From the NCBI RefSeq assembly GCF_052115025.1, contig NZ_JBFRFW010000001.1, forward strand, positions 648,273-712,272: 64,000 nt of DNA, written 5' to 3'. Under the pieces are notes generated by a model. The model searched no databases. It saw only the letters and a list, made by a program, of their open reading frames with translations, and was not told the DNA's origin. The translations under genes and the position numbers were made by a program. Positions 51,932-60,013 of the stretch are shown here, piece after piece; the first letter of the stretch is position 1; each line of letters starts with the position of its first letter. The DNA comes from Bradyrhizobium_A sp052115025. GTDB taxonomy: Bacteria > Pseudomonadota > Alphaproteobacteria > Rhizobiales > Xanthobacteraceae.

Positions 51932-52320
51932 GATTTCACCCCCGTGGAGCGCGACCGTTTCGCCGGCTGCCCGGCATCGGCGCAGAAGATGTCATGCAGC
52001 GCCTCGATCAGCCGCGCCGCCTTCTCGTCGGTGAGCCGATAAAAGATCTGCTTCGCCTCGCGACGCGTCTCGACGATGCCGGCGGCGCGCAGCACGGTGA
52101 GCTGCTGCGACAGCGTCGGCTGATGGATGTCGAGCTCGTCCTCGAGCTGGCCCACCGCATATTCCCCACCGACCAGCGTGCACACGATCATCAGGCGGTT
52201 GCGGTTGGCGAGCGTGCGCAGGAGATCGGCGACCTCGTCCGCACGGCTTGCCATCTCCGCGCCGGCAGCCGTCATTCCGGCGCCGGCTCTGTCGATCTTG
52301 TCCATTATCGTCATGCTCAT
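51928..52320 (-). CDS. bigR: ArsR-family persulfide sensor (BigR/SqrR type)
   Basis: A 130-residue winged-helix repressor. The recognition region is LEDELDIHQPTLSQQLTVLRAAGIVETRREAKQIFYRL. Two cysteines, in RLMIVCTLVGGE and in HDIFCADAG, sit where BigR and SqrR form a disulfide or tetrasulfide bridge on exposure to persulfides. Repression would then be relieved. The likely operator is the AT-rich palindrome at 53697-53716 before the first gene of the operon. The ATG at 52320 overlaps the upstream stop by 4 bp. Confidence 0.92.
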   Translation of the reverse strand: MSMTIMDKIDRAGAGMTAAGAEMASRADEVADLLRTLANRNRLMIVCTLVGGEYAVGQLEDELDIHQPTLSQQLTVLRAAGIVETRREAKQIFYRLTDEKAARLIEALHDIFCADAGQPAKRSRSTGVKS

Positions 52321-53231
52321 CCCCATGCCGCGCCCGCAAGCGCGTCCAGCGGAAACTTGAGGTAGCGGCGGCCATTGCCTTCCGGCTCGGGCAGGCGGCC
52401 GCCACGGATATTGACCTGAAGGGCGTGCAGAATGAGCTTTGGCATCGGCAGCGTGGCGTCGCGCAGACGGCGCAACGCCACAAAGCTCGCCGCGTCCTGG
52501 CCCACGACATGCGGGTTCGCGCGCTTCTGCTCGCCGACCGTGCTTTCCCAGCGCGGCGGCCGGCCGCCGGGCTGGTAGTCGTGCCCAGTGAATACGCGCG
52601 TCGCATCCGGCAACGCCAGAATCTCCTGGATCGAGGCCCACAGCGCCTCCGCACTGCCGCCGGGGAAATCGGCGCGGGCGGTGCCGCTGTCGGGCATGAA
52701 CAGCGTGTCGTGCACGAACACCGCATCCCCGATCAGATAGGAGATCGAGGCGAGCGTATGTCCGGGCGAGAACAGCACCCGGCCCTCGATCGTTCCCACC
52801 GTGAAGCGGTCGCCATGGGCGAACAGGCGGTCCCACTGCGAGCCGTCGGTCGCAAGCTGCGGCAGGTTGTAGATGGCCTTCCACAGCTTCTGGACAGCGA
52901 CCACCTGCTCGCCGATGGCCGTCGGCGCGCCGGTCTTGCCCTTCAGGTACTGAGCCGCGGAAAAGTGGTCGGCATGCGGATGGGTGTCGAGAATCCACTC
53001 GACCTTCAGGCCGCGCGCGGCGACATGGGCCAGCAGCGCATCGGCATTGGTGGTCGCAACAGCGCCGGACTTCTCGTCGAAGTCGAGCACCGGATCGATA
53101 ATGGCGCAGGCGCCCGTCGCCGGATCCGACACCACATACTGGATGCTCCAGGTGCGCGGGTCGAAGAAGCCCTGCACGTCGGGGCGTTGCGCGGTCGTGA
53201 CGGGCCGGGCCGTGGATGCGGTCATGGTCAT
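52317..53231 (-). CDS. MBL-fold persulfide dioxygenase-like protein (ETHE1/Blh)
   Basis: A 304-residue metallo-beta-lactamase-fold protein. Metal ligands are in LDTHPHADHFSAAQYL, in SPGHTLASISYLIGDAVFVHDTLF and in FTGHDYQPGG. This is the arrangement of ETHE1-type persulfide dioxygenases and of Blh, the enzyme in the bigR operon of Agrobacterium and Xylella. It oxidises glutathione persulfide to sulfite. Both neighbours overlap it by 4 bp. The ATG at 53231 starts MTMTAST. Confidence 0.93.
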   Translation of the reverse strand: MTMTASTARPVTTAQRPDVQGFFDPRTWSIQYVVSDPATGACAIIDPVLDFDEKSGAVATTNADALLAHVAARGLKVEWILDTHPHADHFSAAQYLKGKTGAPTAIGEQVVAVQKLWKAIYNLPQLATDGSQWDRLFAHGDRFTVGTIEGRVLFSPGHTLASISYLIGDAVFVHDTLFMPDSGTARADFPGGSAEALWASIQEILALPDATRVFTGHDYQPGGRPPRWESTVGEQKRANPHVVGQDAASFVALRRLRDATLPMPKLILHALQVNIRGGRLPEPEGNGRRYLKFPLDALAGAAWG

Positions 53232-53671
53232 GATGACGCCTCCGATTGTTGCCGACGGCGCAGCCACGCTTCCGCGCCGGCAAGATCGAACCCATGTGCT
53301 TCGCCGAAACCGCGCACCTCGTCGATCGCCATGCGGCCGTCCAGCACCTCGCCGATCACATGCAGCGTCAGGGCCCGCGTGCCGCCCTTGCAGTGCGCCA
53401 GCACCGCGCCGTCGCAGGCGGCAACCGCCTCCTGGAAGCGGCGCACATCGGCCTCGGTGATCGTCGGGCCGGTCACGGGAATGTGCGTGTAGCCAAGACC
53501 CGCAGCCTGCGCAGCTGCCGCTTCCGCCGCTGTTCCCGGCTGCTCGGCGTCCTCGCCGTCGGGACGATTGTTGATGACGGCCGCAAATCCGGCCTGCGGC
53601 AACGCCGCGAACGTGGTCAATGGCGGCTGGGCCGCGACCGAAAGCTTCTCCGTGATGCGCACCGTCCGCAT
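53228..53671 (-). CDS. TIGR01244/DUF442 family sulfurtransferase-phosphatase-like protein
   Basis: A 147-residue protein of the DUF442 family. INNRPDGEDAEQPG and the P-loop-like active site LAHCKGGTRAL (CxxGxR) are characteristic of a dual-specificity-phosphatase fold that works with sulfide oxidation genes and is often fused to the MBL domain. It is the first gene of the operon, downstream of the AT-rich palindrome. It probably handles persulfide sulfur. Confidence 0.9.
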   Translation of the reverse strand: MRTVRITEKLSVAAQPPLTTFAALPQAGFAAVINNRPDGEDAEQPGTAAEAAAAQAAGLGYTHIPVTGPTITEADVRRFQEAVAACDGAVLAHCKGGTRALTLHVIGEVLDGRMAIDEVRGFGEAHGFDLAGAEAWLRRRQQSEASS

Positions 53672-53696
53672 GAACCTGGTCTCCGTCTGAGATTTT

Positions 53697-53716
53697 ATTA
53701 TACGATTAAATATAAT
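53697..53716 (-). promoter_or_regulatory. AT-rich palindrome, candidate BigR operator
   Basis: ATTATA and TATAAT arms flank eight bases in a strongly AT-rich island (about 53690-53730), 25 bases upstream of the first gene of the sulfide operon. BigR operators are AT-rich palindromes overlapping the promoter, as here. Confidence 0.7.
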
Positions 53717-53885
53717 GTATATTGATAAATGACAAGGGCCGATTCTGACTTCCGTCGACCGCTTGGACTCCTGGCCTTGTCCACGCTGCCGTCTTGCCGG
53801 CCCTCAACGGGAAGGATTGAGTTCCCTCATCTTCGCCTTAGGGTGGCATCCGCCAGCGAGGCTGGAAAAAGGAGATCGGCAGGGA

Positions 53886-54374
53886 ATGAACGCTTCAATT
53901 CGACAAGGCGGCCGGCCGTCGCTCGGCCGCTGGAGCCTGCTGATCCCCGCAATGCTGTGGCTGAGCATGGCGCAGGGGACCGATAGTCATGCCCAGAGTT
54001 TCGCCTGTGACGCTGCGAAGAAGGTCGATGAAAAGACCATCTGCCAAAACGCGGGCCTCGCCAATCTCGACGTGGTTGCCGCATCGGCCTTCAAGGCGAA
54101 GGCGCGCAAGGCCGCGCCGGCGGACAAGACCAAGCTGACGACCGATCAGACCGCATGGCTGAAGGACCGCGAAAGCTGCGGCAGCGACACGCAGTGCACG
54201 GCGCGAGCGTCTATTGACCGACCGCTCGCGCTTGACGCGCTGGTCCCGATGGCCGACCTTGGGCGCCGGGAGAACAATCGTGCAAGGGATCATTGCGCTC
54301 GTCTGCGTTCTGACGCTTGTCGTGGCGGGCGGCGCCCGAGCGCAGCAGCCGCTGCAGGCACCGCAAAGCCCTGA
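53886..54374 (+). CDS. LprI/DUF1311-like secreted protein, possibly frameshifted at the 3' end
   Basis: A 162-codon frame. A signal peptide (SLLIPAMLWLSMAQGTDSHA) is followed by an LprI-like domain: FACDAAKKVDEKTICQNAGLANLDVVAASAF, TTDQTAWLKDRESCGSDTQC. The four cysteines of this lysozyme-inhibitor-type family are present. After QCTARAS the sequence stops looking like the family. The frame continues Arg/Ala-rich for 95 bases into the next gene, so the true end may be nearer 54230 with a frameshift. The start ATG is at 53886. Confidence 0.7.
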   Translation: MNASIRQGGRPSLGRWSLLIPAMLWLSMAQGTDSHAQSFACDAAKKVDEKTICQNAGLANLDVVAASAFKAKARKAAPADKTKLTTDQTAWLKDRESCGSDTQCTARASIDRPLALDALVPMADLGRRENNRARDHCARLRSDACRGGRRPSAAAAAGTAKP

Positions 54375-55155
54375 GGTGCGCAAGACACTGCTGGGCCCTT
54401 TCCCTGCCGACGCATCGGCCGTGGACGACTCCAGGGACGATCACGTCGATCCGGACCGGCCGCATTTCCCCGAGGCCAGCACAACCGCCGGGCTGGGCCG
54501 CGCGGTGCTGGAGGGCGGATACACCTTCACGCGGAACGGCAGCCAGCTCCAGTCGCACTCCATGCCTGAGTCCCTGCTGCGCGTCGGCATGTTCGCCGAT
54601 TGGTTCGAGATGCGCGTCGGACAAAATGTGCTGAGCGAGCGACGGACGGTCAACGGCGTGACGCGCACCGCGATCGGCGCGCAGGACCTTTACCTCGGCG
54701 CCAAGGTCGCCCTGACCGCCCAGGACGGCCTGTTGCCCGCGACCGCGCTGATTCCGCAGATGACGGTCCCGACCGGCGCCAGCGCCACCACCGCCGGGCG
54801 GGTGCTCCCCGGCCTCAATGCCGACTTCGGCTGGGAAGTGCTCAAGGACAGGTTCGGCATCGAGCTGCTGGTCGCCAACAATCAGGTGCGTGACGAGCTC
54901 GGCGGCTACCAGCATCTGATCGCGACAGGCCTGACCGGCGTCTTCCAGCTGTCGAAATCGCTGGAAGTGTTCGCGGAGTGGGACGCCTACTATCCGCGCG
55001 GCGGCCTCGCGTCCACCAGCCCCCAGCACTACGCGGTCGGGGGCGTGGTCTACTTTCTCACACCCGACATCGCACTCGACGCGCGCGCCGGCGCCGGCCT
55101 CAACAGCCACTCGAGCCATCTGCTGGCGGGCCTCGGCCTGACCGTGCGGCGGTAG
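54280..55155 (+). CDS. outer-membrane transporter-like protein (phenol MetA-type beta barrel)
   Basis: A 291-residue protein from the GTG at 54280, which has GGGAG upstream. The signal peptide is GIIALVCVLTLVVAGGARA. Alternating amphipathic strands follow (LEGGYTFTRNGSQ; LLRVGMFADWFEMRVGQNVL; IPQMTVPTGAS; LEVFAEWDAYYPRGGLA; VVYFLTPDIALDARAGAGLN), typical of the transporter family PF13557 related to phenol-degradation MetA. It ends LGLTVRR. Probably an outer-membrane barrel. It overlaps the 3' end of the LprI-like frame by 95 bases. Confidence 0.85.
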   Translation: MQGIIALVCVLTLVVAGGARAQQPLQAPQSPEVRKTLLGPFPADASAVDDSRDDHVDPDRPHFPEASTTAGLGRAVLEGGYTFTRNGSQLQSHSMPESLLRVGMFADWFEMRVGQNVLSERRTVNGVTRTAIGAQDLYLGAKVALTAQDGLLPATALIPQMTVPTGASATTAGRVLPGLNADFGWEVLKDRFGIELLVANNQVRDELGGYQHLIATGLTGVFQLSKSLEVFAEWDAYYPRGGLASTSPQHYAVGGVVYFLTPDIALDARAGAGLNSHSSHLLAGLGLTVRR

Positions 55156-55188
55156 TTCGGCCGCACGCCGGCGCCGCGGTGATCGCGG

Positions 55189-55223
55189 GATCGAACACGC
55201 CGGCATACCGCGCATGTTCGATC
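55189..55223. terminator. inverted repeat between convergent genes
   Basis: GATCGAACA and TGTTCGATC form 9-bp arms around a 17-base GC-rich loop, between the stops of the beta-barrel gene (55155) and the isochorismatase gene (55238). No clear T-tract; a weak bidirectional terminator or a palindromic repeat. Confidence 0.4.
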
Positions 55224-55237
55224 TTGCCACGCCCCGT

Positions 55238-55951
55238 CTATTTCATCGCTCGCAGATACTGGGATCCTGCCGCAATCGCCTTGGCATGCTCACGCATGAT
55301 CTGGTTGACCGGGCCGGCGGTCGCGCTGTTCGCCCAGTCGGCCTGCCATTCCAGCATGACCGGCAGCCACGTCATGGGCACGGCCCCGGCCTGGACGAGA
55401 CGAGCCATGGCCTGCTGATGCGACAGTTCGTCATAGTCGCCGCTGGCATCAGCGACCACATAGACGTCATAGCCGTCCTTGAGGGCGGCAAGCGCCGGCA
55501 GCATGACGCAGTTGTCGGTCCACAGCCCCGCGATAATCAGCTTCTTGCGCCCGGTCGCGCGCACCGCGTCGCGCACCCGCGCATCCGCCCACGCGTTGAT
55601 GACCGTGCGGTCGATTGGCTGCTGGTCGGGATTGACCGCCTGAAGATCGGCAAGCAGCGGTCCGGCGAAGCCCTTGGCGACGATGGTGCTGACGATCGTC
55701 GGGACCTTGAAGACACGCGCCGCCTTTGCAAGCGCCTGCGCATTGTTCACTATGGCGTCGATGGGCTGCGAACGGGTGGAGAAGACGTACTGGGGTTGAA
55801 AATCGACGAGCAGCAGGACGCTGTTGTCGGGGGTGAGCTGGTCGTAGACGGGCTTGACCGACTGCGCCTGGGCGGCGCCGGCAAGGCCGCAGGTCAGCGC
55901 AAATCCGAACACGGCTGCGCGAGCCTGCCGGCGAAGGCTGGACAACATCAT
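55238..55951 (-). CDS. isochorismatase family hydrolase, exported
   Basis: A 237-residue cysteine hydrolase with a signal peptide (MMLSSLRRQARAAVFGFALT...AQA). The domain shows VLLLVDFQPQYVF (catalytic Asp), IVAKGFAGPLLADL (probable Lys) and IIAGLWTDNCVMLPALAALKDGYDVYVVADASGDYDELSHQQAMARLVQAG (catalytic Cys). It resembles the YcaC-type branch. Export of such an enzyme is unusual. It is divergent from a MarR gene with a 16-bp palindrome between. GGAGAAACC precedes the ATG. Confidence 0.9.
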   Translation of the reverse strand: MMLSSLRRQARAAVFGFALTCGLAGAAQAQSVKPVYDQLTPDNSVLLLVDFQPQYVFSTRSQPIDAIVNNAQALAKAARVFKVPTIVSTIVAKGFAGPLLADLQAVNPDQQPIDRTVINAWADARVRDAVRATGRKKLIIAGLWTDNCVMLPALAALKDGYDVYVVADASGDYDELSHQQAMARLVQAGAVPMTWLPVMLEWQADWANSATAGPVNQIMREHAKAIAAGSQYLRAMK

Positions 55952-56006
55952 GGTTTCTCCGAATGTGGGCGGGAGCGCCCATCCGCTCCGCTCATGCCGG
56001 CGACAT

Positions 56007-56022
56007 ATCTTATATCTAAGAT
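56007..56022. promoter_or_regulatory. 16-bp palindrome, candidate MarR operator
   Basis: ATCTTA-TATC-TAAGAT is a perfect inverted repeat midway between the divergent isochorismatase (start 55951) and MarR (start 56070) genes, the standard place and size for a MarR operator. Confidence 0.75.
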
Positions 56023-56069
56023 TCTTTTCAATGAGACGAATGCTGCGATCAACCGAATGTGAGATTCCA

Positions 56070-56573
56070 ATGGACCGAGCCGCCCGCGCGATCGATGAGT
56101 GGAAGGCGCAACGTCCCGACCTCGATGGCCTGCCGATGATGGTCTTCGGCAGGCTCGCCGAGGCCGCTCATGCCGTGGCCCATGACCATCTGCGTCCATT
56201 CCTGCAGGCAAGCGGCCTGCCAGCCGGCGAATTCGACGTGCTGGCCACGCTGCGCCGTGCCGAACCGCCCCACGCGCTGACTCCGACCGCGCTCTACGAT
56301 GCGACGATGGTGACATCCGGCGCCATGACCGGACGGATCGACCGCCTGGAAAAGGCCGGGCTGGTGCAGCGCAAGGACGACCCCGCCGACCGGCGCGGGA
56401 CGATCGTCGCTCTGACCAGGAAAGGCTTCACGCTGATCGACGACATCATCACCCGCCATGTCGAGAACGAGCGCCGCCTGCTCGCCGGGCTGTCGCGCAA
56501 GGAACAGGAAACGCTGGCCAACCTGCTGGGCAAGCTGATCGCAACGCTGCCGGCCTTCCCATCTTGCGACTGA
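56070..56573 (+). CDS. MarR family transcriptional regulator
   Basis: A 167-residue MarR protein. The winged helix is SGLPAGEFDVLATLRRAEPPHALTPTALYDATMVTSGAMTGRIDRLEKAGLVQRKDDPADRRGTIVALTRKGF, with the DxRG wing in PADRRGTIV. It probably represses the divergent exported isochorismatase and itself through the palindrome at 56007-56022. Ligand unknown. Confidence 0.93.
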   Translation: MDRAARAIDEWKAQRPDLDGLPMMVFGRLAEAAHAVAHDHLRPFLQASGLPAGEFDVLATLRRAEPPHALTPTALYDATMVTSGAMTGRIDRLEKAGLVQRKDDPADRRGTIVALTRKGFTLIDDIITRHVENERRLLAGLSRKEQETLANLLGKLIATLPAFPSCD

Positions 56574-56643
56574 CGACGGGTGACGCCGCCGTGCTTTCCG
56601 CCCATCGTCACCGTACGGCCTGATCGCAACGCTGGGACGGATC

Positions 56644-57372
56644 ATGCTCACGCTCGAAAAACTGCGGAACCAGTTCTACCCCGTCGAAACGATCGGCACG
56701 GATCTCGTTCGCTGCGGCGACGAGCTGCCGGGGCGCACGATCCACACCTATGTCAGACTGTGCGGCGCGGATGGCTGCGCGCCGCTGCTCGTCTCGGAGG
56801 ATCTGGTCGACGACGCCTTTGCCGCACAGGTGCTGCATCAGGCGGGATGTACAGGCGTCGTGCGCCCGAGCAAGCGCGACCTGCAGCCGAACCGCTACGG
56901 CTTCACCCATCTGCTCGAAGTCCCGCCGCACTATCATGCCGAGCTGAAAGGGCGTCTTGACGCCGAGCGGATGCGGACAACGCTCTGCATCCCGATCTTT
57001 GGCTGTGAATTTTCCGGCGACGAGACGCCTGAAGACTTTCACGCCTTGCGCGGACGGCTGGTGCCGACCTCGCGCTGGAACCGGCCACCCTGCCCGAGAA
57101 TATCGCTGCGCTTCGACAACCCGAGAACCGGCGGCGGCACCGGCGAGCGCACCGTCTTCGCCACCTTCGACCAGGTGCTGCGCGAGATCGCGAACCTCGC
57201 CGGCGTCCAAGATGGCTTCATCGAGCTGTACAATCACCGCGGCGAGATCGTCGAGCTGGTTTACCGCCCCCGCGCCAGTTTCAGTTGGATCGAAGGACGC
57301 GACGATGCGGCGGCCCGGCTGATCGACGCCAATGCGATTCGCGATACGCTGTGGACGTTCGTCACCCGCTGA
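56644..57372 (+). CDS. conserved-looking protein of unknown function
   Basis: A 242-residue protein starting MLTLEKLRNQFYPVE. I do not recognise the family. It has no signal peptide or membrane helix, is rich in Asp and Arg, and has six cysteines, four of them in the first 100 residues (LVRCGDEL, RLCGADGCAP, HQAGCTG). Short beta-like strands recur (TDLVRCGDELPGRTIHTYV; GFIELYNHRGEIVELVYRP). Codon use matches the window, which supports real coding. It follows marR by 70 bases and converges on the MFS gene. A metal-binding role for the cysteines is only a possibility. Confidence 0.75.
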   Translation: MLTLEKLRNQFYPVETIGTDLVRCGDELPGRTIHTYVRLCGADGCAPLLVSEDLVDDAFAAQVLHQAGCTGVVRPSKRDLQPNRYGFTHLLEVPPHYHAELKGRLDAERMRTTLCIPIFGCEFSGDETPEDFHALRGRLVPTSRWNRPPCPRISLRFDNPRTGGGTGERTVFATFDQVLREIANLAGVQDGFIELYNHRGEIVELVYRPRASFSWIEGRDDAAARLIDANAIRDTLWTFVTR

Positions 57373-57430
57373 GCCGGCGCCCGGACTCGCGACAGGCGAG
57401 TGCTCCGATCGAACGCAAGGGGCGCCTCGC

Positions 57431-58657
57431 TCAGTTCCGCCCAACCACCACCGCGCCGAGCAGATCGATGACCAGTGCGGCGGCGACCGCTGCTGCGCCG
57501 ATCATGAACAGCAGCGCATAGTCGCCGCCGGTGCGCTCGAAGACGAACGACAGGCCATAGGCGCCTGCGGCCTGAAACACTGCGAAGGTCGTGGTCGCCT
57601 GGGCCCATGCCGCACGCTGGCCGGCCGCGCTGTGCGGCACGAGTTCGTGAATGCGCCCGATCACGAGCGGGACGATGCCCGGCGTGAAGCCGCCGACGAT
57701 GAGGCTCGATACGATCATCGCCGCTGGTGCCGTGCTGATCACGGGGAGCACAACCGCGATCGCCTGCATCAGCAGCGCCACGCGCAACGCCGGTGCGAAG
57801 CCCGAACGGTCAGCGAGATGCCCGGCGAGGAGCGGCCCGACCACGGCGCCAAGACCATAGAGCACCCAATAATGTGCACCGGCCGTGATGCCCTGCCCCA
57901 GTCCACGCGCCACGAAGTCGACGCGAAACACCATGTGCGGCACCAGCGCGAGCGCGTTGAGGCCGTATTGCCCGCACAACAGCACGACGAGGGGCGAGCG
58001 CGCGGTGCGCGCGGCCGGCGCCTCGGCCTTCACCGCCACATCGCTCGGCCATGCCTTCCAGCTCGCCAGCGTCAACATCGCCGACAACGCACCGAGGCCG
58101 ATCCACGCCTGCATCAGTCCCTGCTGGAGCAGCAGCGGCACGAGCGTGCCGGATGCGGCGACGCCGAGGCCGACGCCGGCGAAGATCACGCCGCCGACGA
58201 CACCACGCTTGTTCGCCGCGGTGTGCGGCAGGATCGTCGAGGCGGCGAGCACCATGATCACGCCCCCGGTCAGGCCGGCCAGGAAGCGGAAGGCAAAGAA
58301 CCACAGGAATGACAACGGCACGGCGCAAGCGAAGCAGCAGAGCGATGCCAGCACCATGACCCCGCGCAGGGTGCCCACCGCCCCCAGCCGCTCGCCAAGG
58401 CTGCGCGCGACCAGCGTGCCGGCGAGATAGCCGGCGAGATTGACCGCGCCGAGATACACCGCCTGCGACGGCGTGAACCACTTCGCTGCAATCAGCGCCG
58501 GAATCAGCGGCGTATAGGCGAAGCGCGCAAGGCCGAGGCCGACCAGCGAGGCGCACAGGCCCGCGGTGGCGGACAGCCAGACCGGGCCACCAGCATCGTG
58601 CTGGCGAGCCGCCATGGCGTTGTGATGATGACCGGCATTCGTGCGCGACATGGACAT
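57431..58657 (-). CDS. MFS transporter, YbfB/YjiJ-like
   Basis: A 408-residue major facilitator with twelve helices. The first helix ATAGLCASLVGLGLARFAYTPLIPALI is typical of the YbfB/YjiJ group, followed by AGYLAGTLVARSLGERLGAV and FRFLAGLTGGVIMVLAAS. The N-terminus has a short His stretch (NAGHHHNAMAARQHDAGG). Substrate unknown. The ATG at 58657 starts MSMSRTN; the frame is open further upstream without a ribosome site. It is downstream of the tautomerase and SDR genes on the same strand. Confidence 0.88.
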   Translation of the reverse strand: MSMSRTNAGHHHNAMAARQHDAGGPVWLSATAGLCASLVGLGLARFAYTPLIPALIAAKWFTPSQAVYLGAVNLAGYLAGTLVARSLGERLGAVGTLRGVMVLASLCCFACAVPLSFLWFFAFRFLAGLTGGVIMVLAASTILPHTAANKRGVVGGVIFAGVGLGVAASGTLVPLLLQQGLMQAWIGLGALSAMLTLASWKAWPSDVAVKAEAPAARTARSPLVVLLCGQYGLNALALVPHMVFRVDFVARGLGQGITAGAHYWVLYGLGAVVGPLLAGHLADRSGFAPALRVALLMQAIAVVLPVISTAPAAMIVSSLIVGGFTPGIVPLVIGRIHELVPHSAAGQRAAWAQATTTFAVFQAAGAYGLSFVFERTGGDYALLFMIGAAAVAAALVIDLLGAVVVGRN

Positions 58658-58766
58658 AGCTTTAAGCCTGTGATGACGGGCTGAAAAACGAAGAGTTGCG
58701 ATAGCAGCCATCGCTGCCAGCGATGACGGATGGCGGCGGAGATGCGCCGCCATCCGGTCACCTCGC

Positions 58767-59003
58767 TCAGGACGAGCGCGCCGCGCGCGCCTTGCGATAA
58801 TCGAGGACGGGCAATCCGCCCCAGCCCCAGTTCTCGACATCGACCTCCTCGATGACGACGAAGGTCGCTTCGAGCGGCTTGCCGAGCACGTCGCGCAGCA
58901 GTTCGCTCGTGCCCTTGATGAGTGCGGCCTTTTCGGCCGCGGTCACGGATGTCGTCCCCGGGGCAGTGCCCTCGCGCGTGACCTGAATGGTGACGATCGG
59001 CAT
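58767..59003 (-). CDS. 4-oxalocrotonate tautomerase family protein
   Basis: A 78-residue tautomerase. After Met removal the catalytic proline is first (PIVTIQVTREG). TAAEKAALIKGTSELLRDVLGKP and TFVVIEEVDVENWGWGG are the family blocks. The final VLDYRKARAARSS is longer than in classical 4-OT. Homologues act on keto-enol substrates of aromatic breakdown. It lies between an SDR and an MFS gene, so all three may handle one small carbonyl compound. Confidence 0.93.
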   Translation of the reverse strand: MPIVTIQVTREGTAPGTTSVTAAEKAALIKGTSELLRDVLGKPLEATFVVIEEVDVENWGWGGLPVLDYRKARAARSS

Positions 59004-59033
59004 GGTGATGATCTCCTGTGCAAGCTGTGCAGA

Positions 59034-59744
59034 TCAGTGGCCGGCGCTCTGGCCGCCGTCGACATGCAGGATCTCGCCGGTGACGAAGCCCGAGCTCTCC
59101 AGGAACAGCACGGCGTCGACGATGTCCTTGATATCGCCCATGCGACCGACCGGGTGCAGCTTGGCCAGGAAATCGTGCGTTGCCGGCGCGTGCATCGGCG
59201 TCTTGATCACGCCCGGCGCCACCGCGTTCACGCGGATGCCCTTGCCCGCATACTCGATCGCCAGCGACTTCGTCGCCGCGTTCAGCCCGCCCTTGGTCAG
59301 CGAGGCCAGCACCGACGGAACGCTGCTGCTGGCGTGATCGACGAGGCTCGTGGTGATCTGCACGATATGGCCGGAGCCCTGCTTCACCATCTCCCGGACC
59401 ACGCGCTGGGTGAGATGGAAGAAGCCGTTGAGATTGACCGCGAGAACCGCCGCATAGTCCTCGTCGGTGTAGTCAGTGAACGGCTTGGCGATGAAGACGC
59501 CGGCGTTGTTGATGAGCGTATCGATGCGGCCGAACCGATCCAGCGCCTGCGACACGATGCGTTCGGCGGTGGCCGGATCGCCGGCGTCGCCAGCGACGGC
59601 CAGCACGCCCGCGTCCGACGACGGCTTGATCGCGCGGGAGTTGGCGACGACGCGGTAGTTGCGGTTACGGAAGCCTTCGACCAGCCCCGCGCCGATGCCC
59701 TGCGATGCGCCGGTGATGACGACGACCTTCTGCTCTGCACCCAT
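59034..59744 (-). CDS. SDR family oxidoreductase
   Basis: A 236-residue short-chain dehydrogenase. TGASQGIGAGLVEGF binds the cofactor, NNAGVFIAKPF follows, and the catalytic Ser is in QITTSLVDHAS. The Tyr-Lys pair of the active site is not plain: the region after it reads SVPSVLASLTKGGLNAATKSLAIEY, with Leu-Ala-Ser in place of the tyrosine. Activity may be altered or lost. HVDGGQSAGH ends it. It is divergent from a LysR gene at 60014. Confidence 0.85.
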   Translation of the reverse strand: MGAEQKVVVITGASQGIGAGLVEGFRNRNYRVVANSRAIKPSSDAGVLAVAGDAGDPATAERIVSQALDRFGRIDTLINNAGVFIAKPFTDYTDEDYAAVLAVNLNGFFHLTQRVVREMVKQGSGHIVQITTSLVDHASSSVPSVLASLTKGGLNAATKSLAIEYAGKGIRVNAVAPGVIKTPMHAPATHDFLAKLHPVGRMGDIKDIVDAVLFLESSGFVTGEILHVDGGQSAGH

Positions 59745-60013
59745 GATAGCTCTCCATCGGTTGCCGAAGCGGCCTTGCCGCCTCGCGTTGACGATGAAGA
59801 GAGGCTAGGGTCTTCCTCGGGGCGCGCGAATGCCCGTCATGCGGCAGTCACTCTTCCGCGCGGCGAACGAATGGCGCCGGCATTGCCGCTGGCCTCGCGC
59901 GAACGGCGACCGCGCGCCCACGTCGGAATAGAAGGAGGCCGGCGGGCGATCAGTCATACCCAGGCGGCCCGTACCGAAGTAGCATGCGGCAACCGCCACT
60001 CACAATGACATCG

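Noticed and set aside
57385..57401. Small hairpin ACTCGC-GACAG-GCGAGT between convergent genes
   Set aside because: Six-base stem without T-tract; too weak to call a terminator.
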